Source: a candidate division WWE3 bacterium RIFOXYD1_FULL_43_17
GTDB taxonomy: Bacteria; Patescibacteriota; WWE3; UBA101185; UBA10185
Assembly: GCA_001773385.1 (NCBI GenBank)
Contig: MEWJ01000055.1
Coordinates: 5,304-50,527, forward strand
Reading direction: 5' to 3'
Length of the DNA: 45,224 nt
The position numbers and the translations under genes are program-made. Every line of letters starts with the position of its first letter. The first letter of the stretch is position 1. A model generated the notes under the pieces. The model saw only the letters and a program-made list of their open reading frames with translations, was not told the DNA's origin and did no database searches. Positions 1 to 9,329 of the stretch are shown here, in pieces.

Positions 1-151
1 CTTCAAATGCAGATGTTTCCTGTACTGTCTCCTGGGTCTTAACAACGGCCTTTTGGTCAGTTTTTCCGGAAAAATAGTACACGCCCAGCAATGAAGCGGC
101 AGCTAACAATGGAAGAATTAATACTTTGGCGAAAGCAGGTACATTCCTCAT
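1..151 (-). CDS. N-terminus of a truncated membrane-anchored/secreted protein
   Basis: Reverse strand from CAT at 149-151 reads MRNVPAFAKVLILPLLAAASLLGVYYFSGKTDQKAVVKTQETVQETSAFE and runs off the left edge; hydrophobic anchor; absent from the ORF track because truncated. Confidence 0.6.
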   Translation of the reverse strand, partial: MRNVPAFAKVLILPLLAAASLLGVYYFSGKTDQKAVVKTQETVQETSAFE

Positions 152-192
152 TTGTTTCTGGATATTACATTAATTCTTCCGGTTTGAGAAAC

Positions 193-750
193 TTAGACAG
201 ACTGATATTCCTCTTTCAATTTGTCCCCGTACTTTTCCATCAGCTTGTGCACTTTTGGAGTTATGGAAATATCACAATAAGCTCTTCCCATGTTTTTATC
301 GTAATAGTTTTTGTGATAATCCTCCGCTACAAAGAAATTTGTAAACGGCAATATTTCGGTTACTACCGGATTTCTATAATCTTTCGACTTTTCGATTTCC
401 TCTTTTGATTCTACGGCAACTTTTTTCTGTTCTTCACCGTGATAAAAGATTACAGATCTGTACTGTGGTCCGGTGTCATGACCTTGTCTATTTATTGTAG
501 TGGGGTCGTGAGTATTCCAAAACACTTCAAGTATTTTTCCATAAGAAATTTTTGCCGGGTCAAACTTTATCTGAATAGCTTCCGCATGTCCCGTGTCACC
601 CCTACACACTTCTTCGTAAGTAGGGCTGTCTACGTGTCCGCCCGCGTACCCGGGCAATACTTCGCTAACGCCTTCAAGCCTCTTGAAAAGGGCTTCAGTA
701 CACCAAAAACAACCTCCCGCTAGAGTAGCTGTCGAAAGTTCATTTTTCAT
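193..750 (-). CDS. msrA: Peptide-methionine (S)-S-oxide reductase MsrA
   Basis: GGCFWCTEALF active-site motif; start refined to MKNELSTATLAGGCFWC, preceded by GGAGGT. Confidence 0.95.
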   Translation of the reverse strand: MKNELSTATLAGGCFWCTEALFKRLEGVSEVLPGYAGGHVDSPTYEEVCRGDTGHAEAIQIKFDPAKISYGKILEVFWNTHDPTTINRQGHDTGPQYRSVIFYHGEEQKKVAVESKEEIEKSKDYRNPVVTEILPFTNFFVAEDYHKNYYDKNMGRAYCDISITPKVHKLMEKYGDKLKEEYQSV

Positions 751-1138
751 AAATAACCTCCGGTAAATTTTCGCCGCTTCGTACAAAACGCATCGAAATA
801 GAATTCACGCAATGTCTGGTATTTTTGTCCGTCAGATGTTCGTTCTCAAAAACGTGACCTAAATGAGCTCCGCAGTTTGCACATTGAATTTCGGTCCGCA
901 TTCCGTCAGCATCGCGAATTCTTTTCACCGCATCAGGATAATTTTCATCGAATGAAGGCCACCCACAGCCGGCGTCGAACTTAGACTTTGAAGAAAATAG
1001 GGGAGCGTTGCACTTTCTACAAATAAATACGCCCTCTTCATAAAAAGCATCATATTCTCCGGTAAACGGAGTTTCAGTGCTTTTATTTTCTATAACTAAT
1101 TTTTCTTCGGGAGTAAGGGAGTTGTATTTCATAGGCAA
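740..1138 (-). CDS. msrB: Peptide-methionine (R)-S-oxide reductase MsrB
   Basis: CxxC zinc pairs (CRKCNAPLF, CANCGAHLGHVF), GCGWPSF, RHCVNSISMRF; overlaps msrA; start may be the ATG at 1132. Confidence 0.95.
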   Translation of the reverse strand: MPMKYNSLTPEEKLVIENKSTETPFTGEYDAFYEEGVFICRKCNAPLFSSKSKFDAGCGWPSFDENYPDAVKRIRDADGMRTEIQCANCGAHLGHVFENEHLTDKNTRHCVNSISMRFVRSGENLPEVIYEK

Positions 1139-1206
1139 GACAGTTTGTGTATAGGGATAATATCACCTGCGCCTGTGAATGCAAATTCCAGGCCGGGTAA
1201 ATTTTG

Positions 1207-1212
1207 TATAAT
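1207..1212 (+). promoter_or_regulatory. -10 box TATAAT, 6 nt before ATG 1219
   Basis: TATAAT-actgtt-ATG. Confidence 0.7.
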
Positions 1213-1218
1213 ACTGTT

Positions 1219-2334
1219 ATGAAAAAGGTAACGGTCGCTGCGGCGTTAATCTTGTGCACGGTTCTAATTATTATTTACCCGTCTTTGAAACCTAAAAAGA
1301 TTTTTGAGACCCGGATTGTTCCTACAAACGTACCTGAAAATTTAAATTCCGGTGAACCGCGGATAATCGTCGAAAACCTTGATACACCGTGGGAATTGGC
1401 GTTTCTACCTAACGGTGATTTACTAATAACCGAAAGGCCGGGCAACCTGGTGGTAATCCGCGGAGACCAAATCACCAGAATAAAAATCGAAAACGTTGTC
1501 GAACGCGGCGAGGGAGGTTTGATGGGACTTGCGGTAGATCCTGAGTACAAATCTAATAACTATATTTACCTTAGCTACACCACTGGTGCCGGACTCAATA
1601 TTTACAATGTCGTCGACAGATATATTTTTAAGGACAGCGCGCTGAGTGACAAATTTACTATTCTTGGTAACATCCCCGCAAACGTTTTTCACGACGGAGG
1701 AAGAATTAAATTCGGGCCTGACGGCTATCTTTACGTAACAACCGGCGATGCCGGAAATCCTAATGCTGCGCAGGACACAAAATCCCTCGCGGGAAAAATA
1801 CTTAGACTTAATAAGGACGGTTCAGCCCCCGGTGACAATCCCTTCGGTAACGAAGTGTATTCCTACGGACACCGTAACCCACAGGGTTTAGCGTGGGATA
1901 GTTCGGGACGCCTTTGGGCGACGGAACACGGTCCTTCAGGACTGGAAACAGGCTACGATGAACTTAACTTAATTGTTAAAGGTAAGAACTACGGTTGGCC
2001 CGTCATTAAAGGCTCTGAGACAGCCGAAGGTATGGAAACCCCTGTTATCAACTCCGGCTCAAAAGAAACCTGGGCTCCCGCCGGACTCGCGTTTTTTAAA
2101 AATAGTCTTTATTTCGGAGGACTCCGCGGCGAGACTTTGTATAAATTGGATCCCGATGCTGAATCTTATACGTTAGCCAAAAGTTTAGAAAAAATATACG
2201 GAAGAATAAGAATTGTTACTGCCGGACCTGACGGCTACTTATATATAGGAACCAGCAATAAAGACGGGCGGGGAACGGTTCAGGACGGAGACGACAAGAT
2301 AATTAAAATATCTCCGCGTGATAAACTTCTGTAA
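1219..2334 (+). CDS. PQQ-dependent sugar dehydrogenase (soluble glucose/sorbosone dehydrogenase, Hhip-like), signal-anchored
   Basis: TPWELAFLPNGDLLITERPG, YSYGHRNPQGLAWD, WATEHGPSG..DELNLI, GKNYGWP; start moved from 1204 because that codon overlaps the -10 box. Confidence 0.9.
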   Translation: MKKVTVAAALILCTVLIIIYPSLKPKKIFETRIVPTNVPENLNSGEPRIIVENLDTPWELAFLPNGDLLITERPGNLVVIRGDQITRIKIENVVERGEGGLMGLAVDPEYKSNNYIYLSYTTGAGLNIYNVVDRYIFKDSALSDKFTILGNIPANVFHDGGRIKFGPDGYLYVTTGDAGNPNAAQDTKSLAGKILRLNKDGSAPGDNPFGNEVYSYGHRNPQGLAWDSSGRLWATEHGPSGLETGYDELNLIVKGKNYGWPVIKGSETAEGMETPVINSGSKETWAPAGLAFFKNSLYFGGLRGETLYKLDPDAESYTLAKSLEKIYGRIRIVTAGPDGYLYIGTSNKDGRGTVQDGDDKIIKISPRDKLL

Positions 2335-2765
2335 TGAAAATAAAAATAAAAAGATTTGATAAAACTATTCCGTTGCCCGAATATAAAACAAAAGGTGCGG
2401 CGTGCATGGATCTATCAGCCAGAGAGACCACAGTAATTCAACCGCATTCGTTGGGATACATTCCGCTCAACGTTGCTCTTGAAATTCCTCAGGGTTGCTG
2501 GGTGCTTTTAGCCGCGCGCAGTTCAACACACAAACTTGGACTTATTCCGGCCAACGGGATCGGAATAGGAGACTCGGATTTCATCGGAGACAACGACGAA
2601 TATAAGTTGATTGTTTACAACGTCACGGAAGCCGCCGTTACAGTAGAAAAAGGCACAAGAATAGCCCAAATATCCGTGATAAATTACGAAAAAATGGAAC
2701 TGGAAGAGGTTGACTCACTGGGAAACACTGACAGAGGAGGGATCGGTTCTACCGGCGCAAGATGA
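2334..2765 (+). CDS. dut: dUTP diphosphatase (trimeric dUTPase)
   Basis: GAACMDLSA, ARSSTHKLGL, NGIGIGDSDFIGD, RIAQ, DRGGIGSTGA motifs; start overlaps upstream stop (TAATG). Confidence 0.88.
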   Translation: MKIKIKRFDKTIPLPEYKTKGAACMDLSARETTVIQPHSLGYIPLNVALEIPQGCWVLLAARSSTHKLGLIPANGIGIGDSDFIGDNDEYKLIVYNVTEAAVTVEKGTRIAQISVINYEKMELEEVDSLGNTDRGGIGSTGAR

Positions 2766-2768
2766 GAT

Positions 2769-3839
2769 TTAAAGTTTTTCTTTGAAAAAGTCTACGGTCC
2801 GTTGCATTGCCGTTTCGTAATAAGGAGACACTATATTGTGACCCCCGCCATCATACTCAAACACAGAATAATCTTTACCCGCACTTTTTAACACTTTGAC
2901 AAGGTCTCTTGAATATCCTATATCAACAACATCATCATTAACCGAGTGGTGAAGTTCGAGTGCCCCCGATAAATAATTAATGTTTTTTGTAAGAGAAATC
3001 GAAGTCCAAAAACCACTATTCAAATCTAATTCTTCCGGGTTTTCGCGTAACTTCTGAACCTCAGGAGAATTTTCACGGTGTGGGTCCTCCCGCTGCTCCG
3101 ACGGTTGTTGAGGCCTGCGCATATAGCTATTGTCACTTATGCTGTACTTCGCAAAATCCTCATAACTATAAACTGCCCCTGCCCAAATTACTCCTGCTTT
3201 TATTTCATCCGACACGAGCATTGTCCGAAGTACAAGGTTTCCGCTCATACTGTGCCCCCACATCCCTATTTTTTCCGGATTCACATTTTCGTATTTCTGA
3301 AGGCTTTTGACCGCGCTTATGGCGTCTATTGTATATGCAGACGAGAAATACGAGCCTGTGGCGTTACCCTCGGAATTCCCATGTCCCCTTAGGTCGATTT
3401 TGAAGACCACGAAGCCGTTTCTGGCTAAACTGTCTACGTAGGAAACATAGTTTTGCGTAGTAACATATTGAGCCGGAGGAATATAACCGTGGTTGAAAAC
3501 AATTGCCGGATAACCACCTTCGGGCGGTGTCCCAACCGGAACAGTCAGATACCCGTATATCTTATTTCCCTCACTGGTGTAACTGGCAACATATTTTTTA
3601 TAATTTGAGCCGTCGGAAAGCTCTTCTTCAATAACGGGGGCGGGTGAGTCTATTTTTAGGGTTCTTAGATAATCAATACTTATAGGGGAAACGTAAACGG
3701 GTTCTTCAGCTTTTTTCTCAGCTCCTGTATACGGAGACGTAACATTCGTGGTGCCGGCCGCAGAATTACCCGTACGTAATAAATATACGGCTGCAATTGT
3801 AATGGAAATTAAAAAGATAAGGGCAATAAACTTTTTCAT
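2769..3839 (-). CDS. Alpha/beta hydrolase (prolyl oligopeptidase/dienelactone hydrolase-like), signal-anchored
   Basis: FNHGYIPP, DLRGHGNSEG, GHSMSGN nucleophile elbow, C-terminal GGHN. Confidence 0.88.
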   Translation of the reverse strand: MKKFIALIFLISITIAAVYLLRTGNSAAGTTNVTSPYTGAEKKAEEPVYVSPISIDYLRTLKIDSPAPVIEEELSDGSNYKKYVASYTSEGNKIYGYLTVPVGTPPEGGYPAIVFNHGYIPPAQYVTTQNYVSYVDSLARNGFVVFKIDLRGHGNSEGNATGSYFSSAYTIDAISAVKSLQKYENVNPEKIGMWGHSMSGNLVLRTMLVSDEIKAGVIWAGAVYSYEDFAKYSISDNSYMRRPQQPSEQREDPHRENSPEVQKLRENPEELDLNSGFWTSISLTKNINYLSGALELHHSVNDDVVDIGYSRDLVKVLKSAGKDYSVFEYDGGGHNIVSPYYETAMQRTVDFFKEKL

Positions 3840-3960
3840 ATCTCAGAGCCAACATACTAGCATATATTATTAAAAAAAGAAAAACTCCGGCAGGCTCTAT
3901 AGCAGGAACTAAGTTAGTTTCGGTTGACTGCGTAGTTTCAGGTGAATCAGGGCAATGTTG

Positions 3961-3966
3961 TATAAT
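3961..3966 (+). promoter_or_regulatory. -10 box TATAAT, 6 nt before ATG 3973
   Basis: TATAAT-caaatt-ATG. Confidence 0.7.
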
Positions 3967-3972
3967 CAAATT

Positions 3973-4653
3973 ATGAAAACAGGAAAAATTTTTCTAATAG
4001 TAACGCTAGCAATTTTGCTTTTAGTAGGAGTTTATTTTGGTTACGGAGCAATGAAGAAACAGGCAGCGCCTGGGGATCAAATTCTACCCAGCCAACAATT
4101 AACAGAAAATAATACGCAAGACGATCAGGGCCTTATTTCAGGAAAAATTACAGATTTGTTAAGTCTGGGCAAGTCACTTAAATGTACTTACACGGTTGAT
4201 GAAGAAGTAAACAAGCCGGGTGTGGAAGGGACAATCATGGTATCAGGCAGCAAAATGAGAGGTGACAGCACAATTATGATTTCGGGTGATACCGGACCGG
4301 GAATAGATAGCCACTTTATATCAATGGACAACACAATGTACACCTGGACTTCAAACTCCCCGACAGGAATAAAAATTACAATCGACGAAAAAATTATGTC
4401 CGGTGAAGATACTACAGGTGAAGTACCTGCAGAAGCCCAAGCTCTTCAGGAAAAGATGGACTACAAATGCCTTCCCTGGATTGCCGATCCGTCTGTATTT
4501 GAACTACCCGCAGATGTAGAGTTTACCGACATGTCAGAACTGACAAAAAATTTACAGGCGCCCGGAGATACCGGAAATATGTGCGCTGTCTGTAATTTAA
4601 TGGAAACCGAAGAACAAAAAGCTGAATGTTTAACTAACTTCAACTGCGAATAA
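3973..4653 (+). CDS. Secreted/membrane-anchored hypothetical protein with Cys-rich C-terminus
   Basis: N-terminal hydrophobic segment; CAVCNLMETEEQKAECLTNFNCE tail; start refined from 3955. Confidence 0.7.
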   Translation: MKTGKIFLIVTLAILLLVGVYFGYGAMKKQAAPGDQILPSQQLTENNTQDDQGLISGKITDLLSLGKSLKCTYTVDEEVNKPGVEGTIMVSGSKMRGDSTIMISGDTGPGIDSHFISMDNTMYTWTSNSPTGIKITIDEKIMSGEDTTGEVPAEAQALQEKMDYKCLPWIADPSVFELPADVEFTDMSELTKNLQAPGDTGNMCAVCNLMETEEQKAECLTNFNCE

Positions 4654-4666
4654 TACTGCAAAACTG

Positions 4667-6271
4667 ATGAGATTGATAAAAATACCGGGGCCGTTCATAA
4701 AAAAGCACGTATATATTCTTCTTTTCTCTGCCGTTTATCTGTTGCTCTCGTTCCTGCTGTATAAAGACTTCGGCGTAACGTACGACGAAAAAGTGGAGTA
4801 CGACTCCGGAAAGTATCTTACAACCTATCTTGCAACACCCACCTCCCCCGATTATGTAGATAAACTTGTGAACGACAAACCTGACAGAATTGAGGCCAGA
4901 CATTTGCCCCTGTTCAGCACCTACTCCAGAACATACACCGCAGTATTAAATCTTTTAAACCCGAAATACTACTTCGAGTGGTTCCATCTGCTAAACCTGC
5001 TTGCCGGCCTTTTCCTCTTCATCTTTGCCTACTCGCTCCTATATATAGTGTACAAGGACAGTTTGAGGGCAGTTGTAGGCCCGGTTCTATTGTTGCTTAC
5101 ACCTGCAGTAAGTGGGCACATTCCTGCAAATCCCAAGGATATTCCGTTCGCGACAATTTTCCTGCTTGGAACTCTTCTCATTTCGTACTTTTTGAAAAGG
5201 CCGGGAAATAAATCCGTCGAAATTCTTACACTGGGGGTTGTCTTCGGATTAGCTCAAAGTACCAGAGTAGTGGGTCTCTCGCTTTTTGCTACTTATTTTT
5301 TGCTTAGTATGTACCGGGCTATAGCTGACAAAAAAGGGGTAGGACAAACTATTTTAAACTCTCTAATCATTTTGTTTCTTTCATTCTTCGTTTGGGTTTT
5401 AAGTGTGCCTTTCGTAGGAGCAAATTTTTTCACCAACCTTGTCTATACAATTACTGACGCTTCAGGATTCCAAAACTGGGACCACGAGATACTGTACATG
5501 GGCAGCCTCCTTTCAAAAGAAGAAAGGCCGTGGCACTACTTACCTCTTTTGTTATCAATTCAATTACCTCTTATTATTTTGGCCTCTATAGCATCAGGAC
5601 TGTTTTTGGCAATTAGAAAAAAGCTCCGCTACGGTATTTCACACCCGGTATCAGTAATAACAACAACCGTCCTTATTAATTTTATTATTTATATTGTGTT
5701 ACACCCTGTGGTTTACAACGGAATCAGGCACTTTTTATATTTTGCGGTCTGCCTGGTCTTACTTGCGGCGTTCTTTTTGATAGACGGATTCGAAGCCGCA
5801 AAAAGAAAACATAAATATATTTTGTTGGGGACGGTTTTGGCTTATTTATTTTTCACGCTTCTGAGAACAGTACATCTGCACCCTTATGAATACATCTACT
5901 ATAACGAACTGGCCGGAGGTTTGAGAGGTATTGAAAATGAGTATGAGTTGGATTATTGGGGAGCGGCCTACAAAGAATCTGCGCAGTTAGTGCTTGAGGG
6001 GGTTGAGAAAAACGGTGTAAATGGTTTAAAGGTTTACGCGTGCGACAACCAATTCGCGGTAGTTTACTATTCCCAATTCAAGTTTGAATTGGTCGGGAGG
6101 TCCCGTGACGCGGATTTGATAATTTGCGACACCTTCAAAGAACGGTTAAGGCAAGAGACAGAGGATTCCGCCTACCAGACCTCGTTTCCTGTTATTTCAG
6201 AGATAAAACGGGAAGGTGTTCCAATACATATAATAAGGGCAACCCAAGAATTCAATAATCTAATTAAATAG
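4667..6271 (+). CDS. Multi-TM GT-C/GT39-like glycosyltransferase
   Basis: Many TM segments, early GVTYDE acidic motif after TM1. Confidence 0.65.
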   Translation: MRLIKIPGPFIKKHVYILLFSAVYLLLSFLLYKDFGVTYDEKVEYDSGKYLTTYLATPTSPDYVDKLVNDKPDRIEARHLPLFSTYSRTYTAVLNLLNPKYYFEWFHLLNLLAGLFLFIFAYSLLYIVYKDSLRAVVGPVLLLLTPAVSGHIPANPKDIPFATIFLLGTLLISYFLKRPGNKSVEILTLGVVFGLAQSTRVVGLSLFATYFLLSMYRAIADKKGVGQTILNSLIILFLSFFVWVLSVPFVGANFFTNLVYTITDASGFQNWDHEILYMGSLLSKEERPWHYLPLLLSIQLPLIILASIASGLFLAIRKKLRYGISHPVSVITTTVLINFIIYIVLHPVVYNGIRHFLYFAVCLVLLAAFFLIDGFEAAKRKHKYILLGTVLAYLFFTLLRTVHLHPYEYIYYNELAGGLRGIENEYELDYWGAAYKESAQLVLEGVEKNGVNGLKVYACDNQFAVVYYSQFKFELVGRSRDADLIICDTFKERLRQETEDSAYQTSFPVISEIKREGVPIHIIRATQEFNNLIK

Positions 6272-6287
6272 CTAGAGAGGTATTCCG

Positions 6288-7172
6288 TCAGACTGCTGAA
6301 GGAATTTCAATCCCGCTCCCGGGATTAGATTCAGGAGTTTCAGTTTCACCTGATCCGGGTTCGGTTGTTCCTGTCTCTGTTGTATCCGAGGAAGAAGGCT
6401 CTGTTTCTCCAATACCCTCGAGTTCATCTGATGGGGCAGAACTGTCTGTTCCTTCTGTTTCATCGCCGACGTCATCTTCAATAGGAGCAGGGGTGTAACC
6501 TGAGAGTAGCTTTGAAACCCATCCCAGAATACTAAACTGACTTTCTCCGGCTTTTATTACAGAGATTAAGGTAGCTCTTTGTTCATTTAATAAAGTCAGG
6601 CTGGTTTGTAACGCCGGGCTTGTTCCTCCAACTCCTAAGGATTCTGTTGTCCTAATCAATTTTCTTATCGCGTTCGTATTGTGCGAGAGGGTGCTTCTCA
6701 GCTGCCCTAAATTTTTGTAGTCAGGACCTACAAGAACTGTCTTCCATTTAGGTTCGTTTACTACTTCTTCTAAAACCTCGGCTGTTTCCTCTGCAGTTGC
6801 CTCTTGTTCCTCAGCTATAGTAGTTAATTCGTCGCTTACCTCTTCGTTACCTTTTCCTTTTTCGGTGTCTGCTACAGTTTTTAACTCTTTTGAAACTTGC
6901 TTAACAATCTTGATATGCTCATCGCCGGTATTTCCCACAGAAACGGTGGCTTTCATACTGGAAGAAGCAGATTCTTCGCCCTTTTTAGACAGTAAATTCT
7001 TGAGAGAACGGGTAATTTTTTGAGTTTTTGTGCCCTGAACCTGAGGAGTACCGTCCACCGGTCCGCCAGAAATTAAGTAGGCTCCGCCTGCAATAACGGC
7101 AAAAATGGCTATCAAAATTGGTAAATGGAGAGAATAGAGGGTATAGGTCTTCTTTTTCAAATTTTTAGGCAT
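6288..7172 (-). CDS. Membrane-anchored protein with helical domain and Ser/Thr/Glu/Gly-rich tail (possibly DUF5667-like)
   Basis: Starts MPKNLKKK + TM; coiled Glu-rich centre; low-complexity C-terminus; start refined from 7262 using TACAAT 6 nt upstream. Confidence 0.6.
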   Translation of the reverse strand: MPKNLKKKTYTLYSLHLPILIAIFAVIAGGAYLISGGPVDGTPQVQGTKTQKITRSLKNLLSKKGEESASSSMKATVSVGNTGDEHIKIVKQVSKELKTVADTEKGKGNEEVSDELTTIAEEQEATAEETAEVLEEVVNEPKWKTVLVGPDYKNLGQLRSTLSHNTNAIRKLIRTTESLGVGGTSPALQTSLTLLNEQRATLISVIKAGESQFSILGWVSKLLSGYTPAPIEDDVGDETEGTDSSAPSDELEGIGETEPSSSDTTETGTTEPGSGETETPESNPGSGIEIPSAV

Positions 7173-7178
7173 GTATGA

Positions 7179-7184
7179 ATTGTA
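7179..7184 (-). promoter_or_regulatory. -10 box TACAAT, 6 nt before ATG 7172
   Basis: minus strand TACAAT-TCATAC-ATG. Confidence 0.6.
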
Positions 7185-7224
7185 CAGGGAAAAGGTCACT
7201 AAGTTCAATAGGATTAAAAGGGAA

Positions 7225-7251
7225 AGCAGCCCGTAGTTAGAACGGGCTGCT
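7225..7251 (-). terminator. Rho-independent terminator-like hairpin downstream of the 7347..7967 gene
   Basis: AGCAGCCCG-TTCTAACTA-CGGGCTGCT perfect 9-bp stem followed on minus strand by TTCCCTTTT. Confidence 0.7.
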
Positions 7252-7346
7252 TGTACAAACAAAAATGCAAACGAAAACAGGTAATTTGCTAAAATAGCCG
7301 AACTACCTGAGGCCTCCTTCCAAACAAACCGCTTTAATCCGCCAAA

Positions 7347-7967
7347 TTAGTTCTGATAGAACCTAAATTGCGCTACCTTTAATCCGTTATTGTCGTAGTC
7401 CCAGAAATAATCCTGAAGTCTAGGATCAAACAACGGGTATCTTTCGTCAACTCCGTCTCCGGTAAGGTCGGCGTATACATACAGGAGTTGTGAAGTTACG
7501 TTAGTAAAAGAGCTTTTGCCCTTTTCTCTAACCAACACAACATTTGATGTTGAGCAGTACTCAACACCGTCAAGATATGCACACGGAGTTGTGGTGGATG
7601 TACCACCTGGTTTACCTAAAGCTCTCGCCCAAACAGTGTAAGAAGTTACACCGTCATTATCGGCATCGGGATTAGGCAAACTAAATGTAGCTCCATTACC
7701 ATCGGTACCGTTTGCATCTAGTACTGCAAACCCGGTTCCGGGTAAAAGGTTTATCTTTATTTTCCCGCTCAGCGGAACAAAAATTCTATGCCCGCTGCTG
7801 GAATCCATTAAAGCGGCCTTGTCTTTAGAAACTCCTATAATGTTTAGATTATAATGAGCTCCACTAGGCGCCCCATTACCTGTAATTGCAGCGGCTTTGG
7901 TTTTTACTGTAAACAGTAAACCAATCGCTACAGCTACTACAGCCATTGATATTATGGCCTTTTTCAT
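7347..7967 (-). CDS. Secreted hypothetical protein with Asp-rich Ca-binding-like motifs
   Basis: Signal peptide MKKAIISMAVVAVAIGLLF; DADNDGVTSY and DLTGDGVDERYPLFD; SD GGGGGTGA upstream. Confidence 0.65.
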   Translation of the reverse strand: MKKAIISMAVVAVAIGLLFTVKTKAAAITGNGAPSGAHYNLNIIGVSKDKAALMDSSSGHRIFVPLSGKIKINLLPGTGFAVLDANGTDGNGATFSLPNPDADNDGVTSYTVWARALGKPGGTSTTTPCAYLDGVEYCSTSNVVLVREKGKSSFTNVTSQLLYVYADLTGDGVDERYPLFDPRLQDYFWDYDNNGLKVAQFRFYQN

Positions 7968-8235
7968 GTTACTCACCCCCTTCTTACTTTTAAGTTGCTA
8001 CATCTCGCAGCAAATAGTTGGTAAGGTAGGGAAGGCTTACTTAAATTATTATTTAAGCCCTTTATTTAAGCCTTTGCGGCAGGAATCATCGAAACAGTAG
8101 ATATTACACTATGAGTCGTTTATAGTCAAACAGGCTCCGTGGGGTTGCGTTAAGTCTGATTTAGTGTATTATATAGACAGTTGTCTATTTGTGTATATTT
8201 TACTGAATAGATATTTAATTTAAGCAAGGATATTT

Positions 8236-8706
8236 ATGGAACCAGAAACATCAAAAAATCAAAAGTTCCCATATCTCGCTTTATTATTAATTTTGACCGT
8301 CGTGGGGGTATATTTTCTATTTAATAAACCCTCGACTACAGCCACAGACACTAATACGGCCAACGTTCAAACTACTGTAGATGAACAGGAAGAGCCGGAA
8401 CCGGTCACAGAGGAGGCAACACAAATACAAAACGAAGTCAAAATAGTAATTGAAGGAAGTCCCTATAAATTTTCACCCAACACAATAATGGCTAAGGTCG
8501 GCGACAAAGTAACAGTAGAATTTAAGAACGTCGAAGGTATTCACGACTTTAAAATAGATGAATTCAACGCAGCAACAAAAGTAATACAGGCCGGAGAAAC
8601 GGATACTGTTTCGTTCACGGTCGACAAAGCCGGAGTATTTGAGTTCTACTGCTCGGTGGGCGAACACAGAAAAATGGGAATGGTCGGCACACTAAAAGTA
8701 GAATAA
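8236..8706 (+). CDS. Membrane-anchored cupredoxin (plastocyanin/azurin-like)
   Basis: Type-1 copper ligand pattern GIHDF ... FYCSVGEHRKMGM; N-terminal TM. Confidence 0.85.
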   Translation: MEPETSKNQKFPYLALLLILTVVGVYFLFNKPSTTATDTNTANVQTTVDEQEEPEPVTEEATQIQNEVKIVIEGSPYKFSPNTIMAKVGDKVTVEFKNVEGIHDFKIDEFNAATKVIQAGETDTVSFTVDKAGVFEFYCSVGEHRKMGMVGTLKVE

Positions 8707-8762
8707 TTAGCGCGCGGCCCGGCATTTTTTAAGAGATTGTACGCACGACCGTAAATATAACT

Positions 8763-8768
8763 TATACT
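8763..8768 (+). promoter_or_regulatory. -10 box TATACT, 6 nt before GTG 8775
   Basis: TATACT-agtggt-GTG. Confidence 0.6.
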
Positions 8769-8774
8769 AGTGGT

Positions 8775-9329
8775 GTGAACGACGCCGAAAGACCAAAACT
8801 TAAGAGATTTTATTACCTGCTCGGCTATGTTCTGGTAGTTTTCTTCGCGGGCTTTGGCCTTTATAGCGCTCTCAAACAACTTCCCAAAGTCCTTCCGGCC
8901 AGCGACTCATCAACCCAAACCTATTCCGGCAGTAAAAATCAGGTAGTTCTCACCAAAATAGTTGACGGTGACACTGTAAAAGTACTTTTAGAGAACACCG
9001 AGCAAAGTGTCCGCCTTATAGGAATAAACGCCCCCGAAGCAAACGACTGCAGGGGAGACTGGAGCAGGACCGAGATGGAAAAACTGCTTGCCGGCCAGAC
9101 TGTATTTTTAGAGGAAGATCCCACGCAGGGTAACAAAGACAAGTACGGCCGGCTATTACGGTACATCCATACAGGTAGCGGGCTGAACGTGAACGCGGAA
9201 ATGGTAGAAATCGGCGCTGCCAAAGAATACACATACGACAAAGACTACAAATATAAGCGTATGTTCATAGATGCTCAGGATACCGCAAAAATTAATAAAC
9301 TTGGTGTTTGGGGAGTTCCATGTGACTAG
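8775..9329 (+). CDS. Thermonuclease family protein (SNase-like), signal-anchored
   Basis: KIVDGDTVKVLL, VRLIGINAPE, DKYGRLLRYI, GAAKEYTYDKDYKYK. Confidence 0.9.
   Translation: MNDAERPKLKRFYYLLGYVLVVFFAGFGLYSALKQLPKVLPASDSSTQTYSGSKNQVVLTKIVDGDTVKVLLENTEQSVRLIGINAPEANDCRGDWSRTEMEKLLAGQTVFLEEDPTQGNKDKYGRLLRYIHTGSGLNVNAEMVEIGAAKEYTYDKDYKYKRMFIDAQDTAKINKLGVWGVPCD

Noticed and set aside
91-723. Plus-strand ORFs 91..408 and 439..723
   Set aside because: Antisense to msrA and its flank; no domain or promoter support
1275-1692. Antisense ORFs inside the PQQ dehydrogenase gene
   Set aside because: Fully overlapped by a strong coding gene, no motifs; same reasoning applied to the other antisense/embedded ORFs in the track
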